Below, in pieces: positions 4,866 through 7,239 of a DNA stretch of 7,239 bases. Both the position numbers and the translations under genes were made by a program. The notes under the pieces were generated by a model. It worked only from the letters and a program-made list of their open reading frames with translations. It searched no databases and was not told where the DNA came from. The stretch comes from Methylococcaceae bacterium (GTDB lineage: Bacteria > Pseudomonadota > Gammaproteobacteria > Methylococcales > Methylomonadaceae): assembly GCA_013138855.1 (NCBI GenBank), contig WTBX01000156.1, positions 1 through 7,239 of the forward strand, written 5' to 3'. Position 1 is the stretch's first letter, and every line of letters begins with the position of its first letter.

Positions 4866-5927
4866 ATGAAGAAAAAAATAATTCCATTATTATTGGCAAG
4901 TAGCGCGTTAATTGTAGCGTGTGACCAGCAAGCGGCTACTAATAATTCGACTGCTTCTAGTACCAGTGCTGTGGCAACACCTAGTGTCAAAAAAGAAGAT
5001 GCTGTTGCTGTGGTTAACGGAACTTATATCAGCAAAAGTAGTTTAGCGACTTTAGCAGAAGAAATTGCAGGGCGTAGTCATGGGCAAAAATTTCCTAAAG
5101 CGCAATTACTGGAAGAATTAATTCAGCGTGAGTTATTGGTTCAGGATGCAAAACAAAAGAAATTAGACCAATCACCAGAAATTGCTGAGCGCATCAGCAT
5201 GGCGACTCGTTCTTTATTATCACAAGCTGCATTACAAAATTATTTAAAATCTAATGCCGTTACTGATGAAGAGATGAAAGCTGAGTATGATAAGGAAGTT
5301 ACTAAATCATCAGGCATGGAATATAAAGCGCGTCATATTTTAGTTAAAGAAGAAGCCGAAGCTAAAAAGTTAATTGCTGAATTAACTAAAGGGGCTAAGT
5401 TTGAAGAGCTAGCTAAAAAACATTCTACAGGCCCATCAGGCCCTCAAGGTGGAGATTTAGGCTGGTTTGTTGAAGGTCAAATGGTTGAAGAATTTTCTAA
5501 GGCCGTGGTTGCATTAGCGGATAGTAAATTTACCACAGAGCCTGTCAAAACTCAGTTTGGTTGGCATGTGATTTTGCGCGAAGAAGCGAGAGAGCAAACG
5601 CCTCCGCCTTTTGAAGCCATTAAAGAACAATTACGTCCTGCTTTACAACAGCAAAAAGTTCAACAAATGTTGGAAGTGTTACGCAAACAAGCAAAAGTTG
5701 AAATATTGGTTTCTTTGGAAGAGCCTAAGGCAGAAGCACCTAAAGCTGAAGAGCCTGCGGTGGTAGCACCCGTTTCAATAGAAGATAAAGCGGTAGAAGC
5801 GGTAGAAAAACAAGCTAAGGAAATGGATGCAGCGGAAGCTGCGGATGTTGGCGAAAAAACAGAAACGCCTAAAGCTGAAGTGCCAGTAGAAAAAGCAAGT
5901 GAAGAAAAAACAGCTGAAACAAAGTAA
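4866..5927 (+). CDS. Parvulin-type peptidylprolyl isomerase, predicted lipoprotein
   Basis: A 353-residue PpiC/SurA-related foldase that would catalyse cis-trans isomerisation of prolyl bonds in exported proteins. The N-terminus is a lipoprotein signal: MKKK, a hydrophobic run, and lipobox IVAC with Cys19. Asp20 at +2 is the classical signal for retention in the inner membrane, so it probably faces the periplasm from there. Residues 23-42 are a Ser/Thr/Ala linker. Residues 43-145 are a helical chaperone-like region (VVNGTYISKSSL, then ELIQRELLVQDAK). The parvulin domain spans about 152-245, with ARHILV, GGDLGWF and TQFGWHVI. Residues 285-353 form a low-complexity tail of Ala, Glu, Lys, Pro and Val with repeated PKAE units. 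The gene starts 7 bases after the bolA stop with AAGG upstream, and ends before a terminator. The E. coli PpiC is far smaller, so the symbol is not used. Confidence 0.92.
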   Translation: MKKKIIPLLLASSALIVACDQQAATNNSTASSTSAVATPSVKKEDAVAVVNGTYISKSSLATLAEEIAGRSHGQKFPKAQLLEELIQRELLVQDAKQKKLDQSPEIAERISMATRSLLSQAALQNYLKSNAVTDEEMKAEYDKEVTKSSGMEYKARHILVKEEAEAKKLIAELTKGAKFEELAKKHSTGPSGPQGGDLGWFVEGQMVEEFSKAVVALADSKFTTEPVKTQFGWHVILREEAREQTPPPFEAIKEQLRPALQQQKVQQMLEVLRKQAKVEILVSLEEPKAEAPKAEEPAVVAPVSIEDKAVEAVEKQAKEMDAAEAADVGEKTETPKAEVPVEKASEEKTAETK

Positions 5928-5936
5928 TTAGCTGAT

Positions 5937-5977
5937 AAAAAAAATCTGTCAGGTTTTTTAGAATCTGACAGGTTTTA
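5937..5977. terminator. Bidirectional terminator between the operon and the rlmB unit
   Basis: CTGTCAG (5946-5952) pairs with CTGACAG (5965-5971); the stem extends by A-T and one G-T pair into flanking A and T runs. Plus-strand transcripts of the yciB operon meet GTTTT after the stem. Minus-strand transcripts meet a run of eight T, the stronger intrinsic terminator. It lies 10 bp after the parvulin stop and 11 bp from the stop of the opposing gene. Confidence 0.85.
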
Positions 5978-5987
5978 AGGCTTAATA

Positions 5988-6818
5988 TTATTTTTTTCGT
6001 TTACCAAAGGGTGATTTAATTCGGCTAAAAAACTTACTGTCGTTTTCTTCTTGTACTTCGCGTTCTTTCTCTTCTTCTACTTGAATTTCTTCCAGCCATT
6101 TTGCTTGCTGCATTTGAGCTTCCTCTGCTTTTTTCTGAAGCAGTTGCTTATCCATATTATCAATATCTAAACGAATAAAATCACTGTCTTTTCTGAGCAT
6201 AAAACGAATCACTTCATCTAACAATTGCTCATCAACTTCTTCTGGCTCAAAAACTTTGCTATAAACGCTAAAGTCTATGTGGTTATTGATTAATAATTTA
6301 ATGTTCGAATTTTCAAAATCGACTTCAAATTTAAAACGTACAGGAATTTTTCGTGTAATTGAAAATGAGGCCGCTTCTACCCCCGCACTATTTACAAACT
6401 GATTCCAGTCAAAGGGTACATTTTTAGAATGTAAAAAAGCCACTTCGCGTTCAATTCGACCTCGACCTTCTAATTCATACTTAAAAAAACCACGACCTTC
6501 GCAAATAAAAAGTACATTAACTTGCATAATACGATCAAAATCAGCCAGTCCACCATAGCCATCAGTACTAATTTGATAGTCTTTTTGAACTAATGCGCCT
6601 ATTTGTGGGTATTTTTCACTATAATCAGCAATCTCTACGCCTTTTTCAAGATAGGCTAAATGCTCAACGATTTCTTTCAAAAACGTAAAAGTTTTCTGCA
6701 TTCTAGGCAAAATAGTTGCCTGATAGATATTATCTAGTTGCTGTTGCTCATTAATTTGAGCGAACTCGCTTTCTTGTTTAAGCGTTGCCTCGGCTTTTAA
6801 TTGATCGAGAATACTCAT
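5988..6818 (-). CDS. Unrecognised 276-residue protein with coiled-coil tail
   Basis: I do not recognise a family. There is no signal peptide and no membrane segment, so it is probably cytoplasmic. Residues 1-60 look helical and rich in Gln, Glu and Leu. Residues 75-185 look like a mixed alpha/beta domain with alternating strands (IMQVNVLFICEGRG, FFKYELEGRGRIEREVAF, KIPVRFKFEVDFE, NIKLLINNHIDF). Residues 193-212 and about 220-260 form helices; the latter is a Glu/Gln/Lys-rich coiled coil. The last 15 residues are basic (SRIKSPFGKRKK) and might contact nucleic acid or membrane. Its ATG shares one base with the rlmB stop (TAATG) and GGGGAGGA lies just upstream inside rlmB, so the two are co-translated. 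It ends at a shared terminator. Context hints at a link to RNA or ribosome biology, but this is weak. Confidence 0.85.
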   Translation of the reverse strand: MSILDQLKAEATLKQESEFAQINEQQQLDNIYQATILPRMQKTFTFLKEIVEHLAYLEKGVEIADYSEKYPQIGALVQKDYQISTDGYGGLADFDRIMQVNVLFICEGRGFFKYELEGRGRIEREVAFLHSKNVPFDWNQFVNSAGVEAASFSITRKIPVRFKFEVDFENSNIKLLINNHIDFSVYSKVFEPEEVDEQLLDEVIRFMLRKDSDFIRLDIDNMDKQLLQKKAEEAQMQQAKWLEEIQVEEEKEREVQEENDSKFFSRIKSPFGKRKK

Positions 6819-7239
6819 TATATTCCTCCCCTTTGTCTTAATACTTCATAAATCATAATGCCCGCTGCAACCGAGATATTAAGGCTCTCAACTTGTCCGT
6901 GCATTGGTATTTTTACTAGCAAATCACATTGTTCTTGCGTTAAACGTCGCATTCCTGAGCCTTCTGCCCCCATCACAAGAGCGAGAGGAATATTTAAATC
7001 GGCTTCAAAAACGCTTTGCTTAGTTTCACCTGTAGAGCCTATTATCCATATATTTTGGGTTTTCATCCAGCGTAAGATTCTTGCTAAATTAGTCACTTGA
7101 TAAACAGGAATGGTTTCAGCCGCGCCACTGGAAACTTTGCAAACGGTAGGGGTAATCCCTGTGGCATTATCTTTGGTAATAATAATGCCATTTAGATTAG
7201 CCGCATCAGCACTACGAAGACATGCGCCAAGATTATGAG
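6818..7239 (-). CDS. rlmB: 23S rRNA 2'-O-ribose methyltransferase RlmB, 3' part
   Basis: SpoU-class SPOUT methyltransferase; E. coli RlmB methylates the 2'-O of G2251 in the 23S rRNA peptidyl-transferase P loop using S-adenosylmethionine. Reading through the window edge gives 139 C-terminal residues beginning HNLGACLRSADAANLNG, roughly the last 57% of a 240-250 residue protein. The missing part is the N-terminal substrate-binding domain and the start. Motif 1 is HNLGACLRSADA with the conserved Asn and Arg. Motif 2 is MGAEGSGMRR (about 6944-6973) with the conserved Glu. Motif 3 is IPMHGQVESLNISVAAG (about 6860-6910), which forms the trefoil knot and carries the conserved Ser and Asn. KVSSGAAETIPVYQVTNLARIL is also RlmB-like. 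An in-frame GTG at 7096 is internal, not the start. The stop overlaps the next gene by one base. Confidence 0.95.
   Translation of the reverse strand, partial: HNLGACLRSADAANLNGIIITKDNATGITPTVCKVSSGAAETIPVYQVTNLARILRWMKTQNIWIIGSTGETKQSVFEADLNIPLALVMGAEGSGMRRLTQEQCDLLVKIPMHGQVESLNISVAAGIMIYEVLRQRGGI

Noticed and set aside
7094..7096. GTG as start of rlmB
   Set aside because: The frame stays open to the window edge and the upstream residues carry SpoU motif 1 (HNLGACLRSADA), so this codon is an internal valine.
6858..7100. Plus-strand reading frame of 80 codons
   Set aside because: It lies entirely opposite rlmB, which has clear family motifs; this is a shadow frame.

Overview
The window looks like chromosomal DNA of an AT-rich gammaproteobacterium. 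It carries the gene run yciB - yciI - bolA family - parvulin lipoprotein, an rlmB gene, a DUF1244 gene and a DUF4124-like secreted protein, all common in gammaproteobacteria. The intergenic repeats resemble those of sulfur oxidisers or methanotrophs (Thiotrichales or Methylococcales), but that narrower placement is only an impression.

Layout from left to right. 1-244 has no gene; it holds a nested inverted repeat and a decayed copy of a repeat module. 245-964 (-) encodes a dienelactone hydrolase family enzyme. 965-1262 is entirely repeat structure: a REP-type inverted pair split by a 103-bp MITE with a perfect 8-bp target duplication. 1263-1748 (-) encodes a low-molecular-weight phosphotyrosine phosphatase. 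1749-2083 separates divergent genes and holds a second REP-type inverted pair. 2084-2389 (+) encodes a small secreted DUF4124-like protein. It converges, across a bidirectional terminator, on a two-gene minus-strand unit: DUF1244 followed by a SAM methyltransferase.

3741-5927 (+) is a compact four-gene operon: yciB (cell-envelope membrane protein), yciI, a bolA family gene and a lipoprotein parvulin foldase. The genes abut or overlap, or are 7 bases apart, and the operon ends in a bidirectional terminator. On the other side of that terminator, 5988-7239 (-) holds the 3' part of rlmB (23S rRNA 2'-O-methyltransferase, running off the window edge) and, overlapping it by one base, an unrecognised 276-residue protein with a charged coiled-coil tail.

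The coding content is mostly housekeeping, and I see no new defence or biosynthetic system. The unusual material is the intergenic DNA. Two different REP-like palindromes, each preceded by GGAG and each arranged as an inverted pair, lie in neighbouring intergenic regions. One of them was later invaded by an unrelated MITE that left a clean target duplication. A 16-base module plus half of one palindrome recurs near the left edge of the window.
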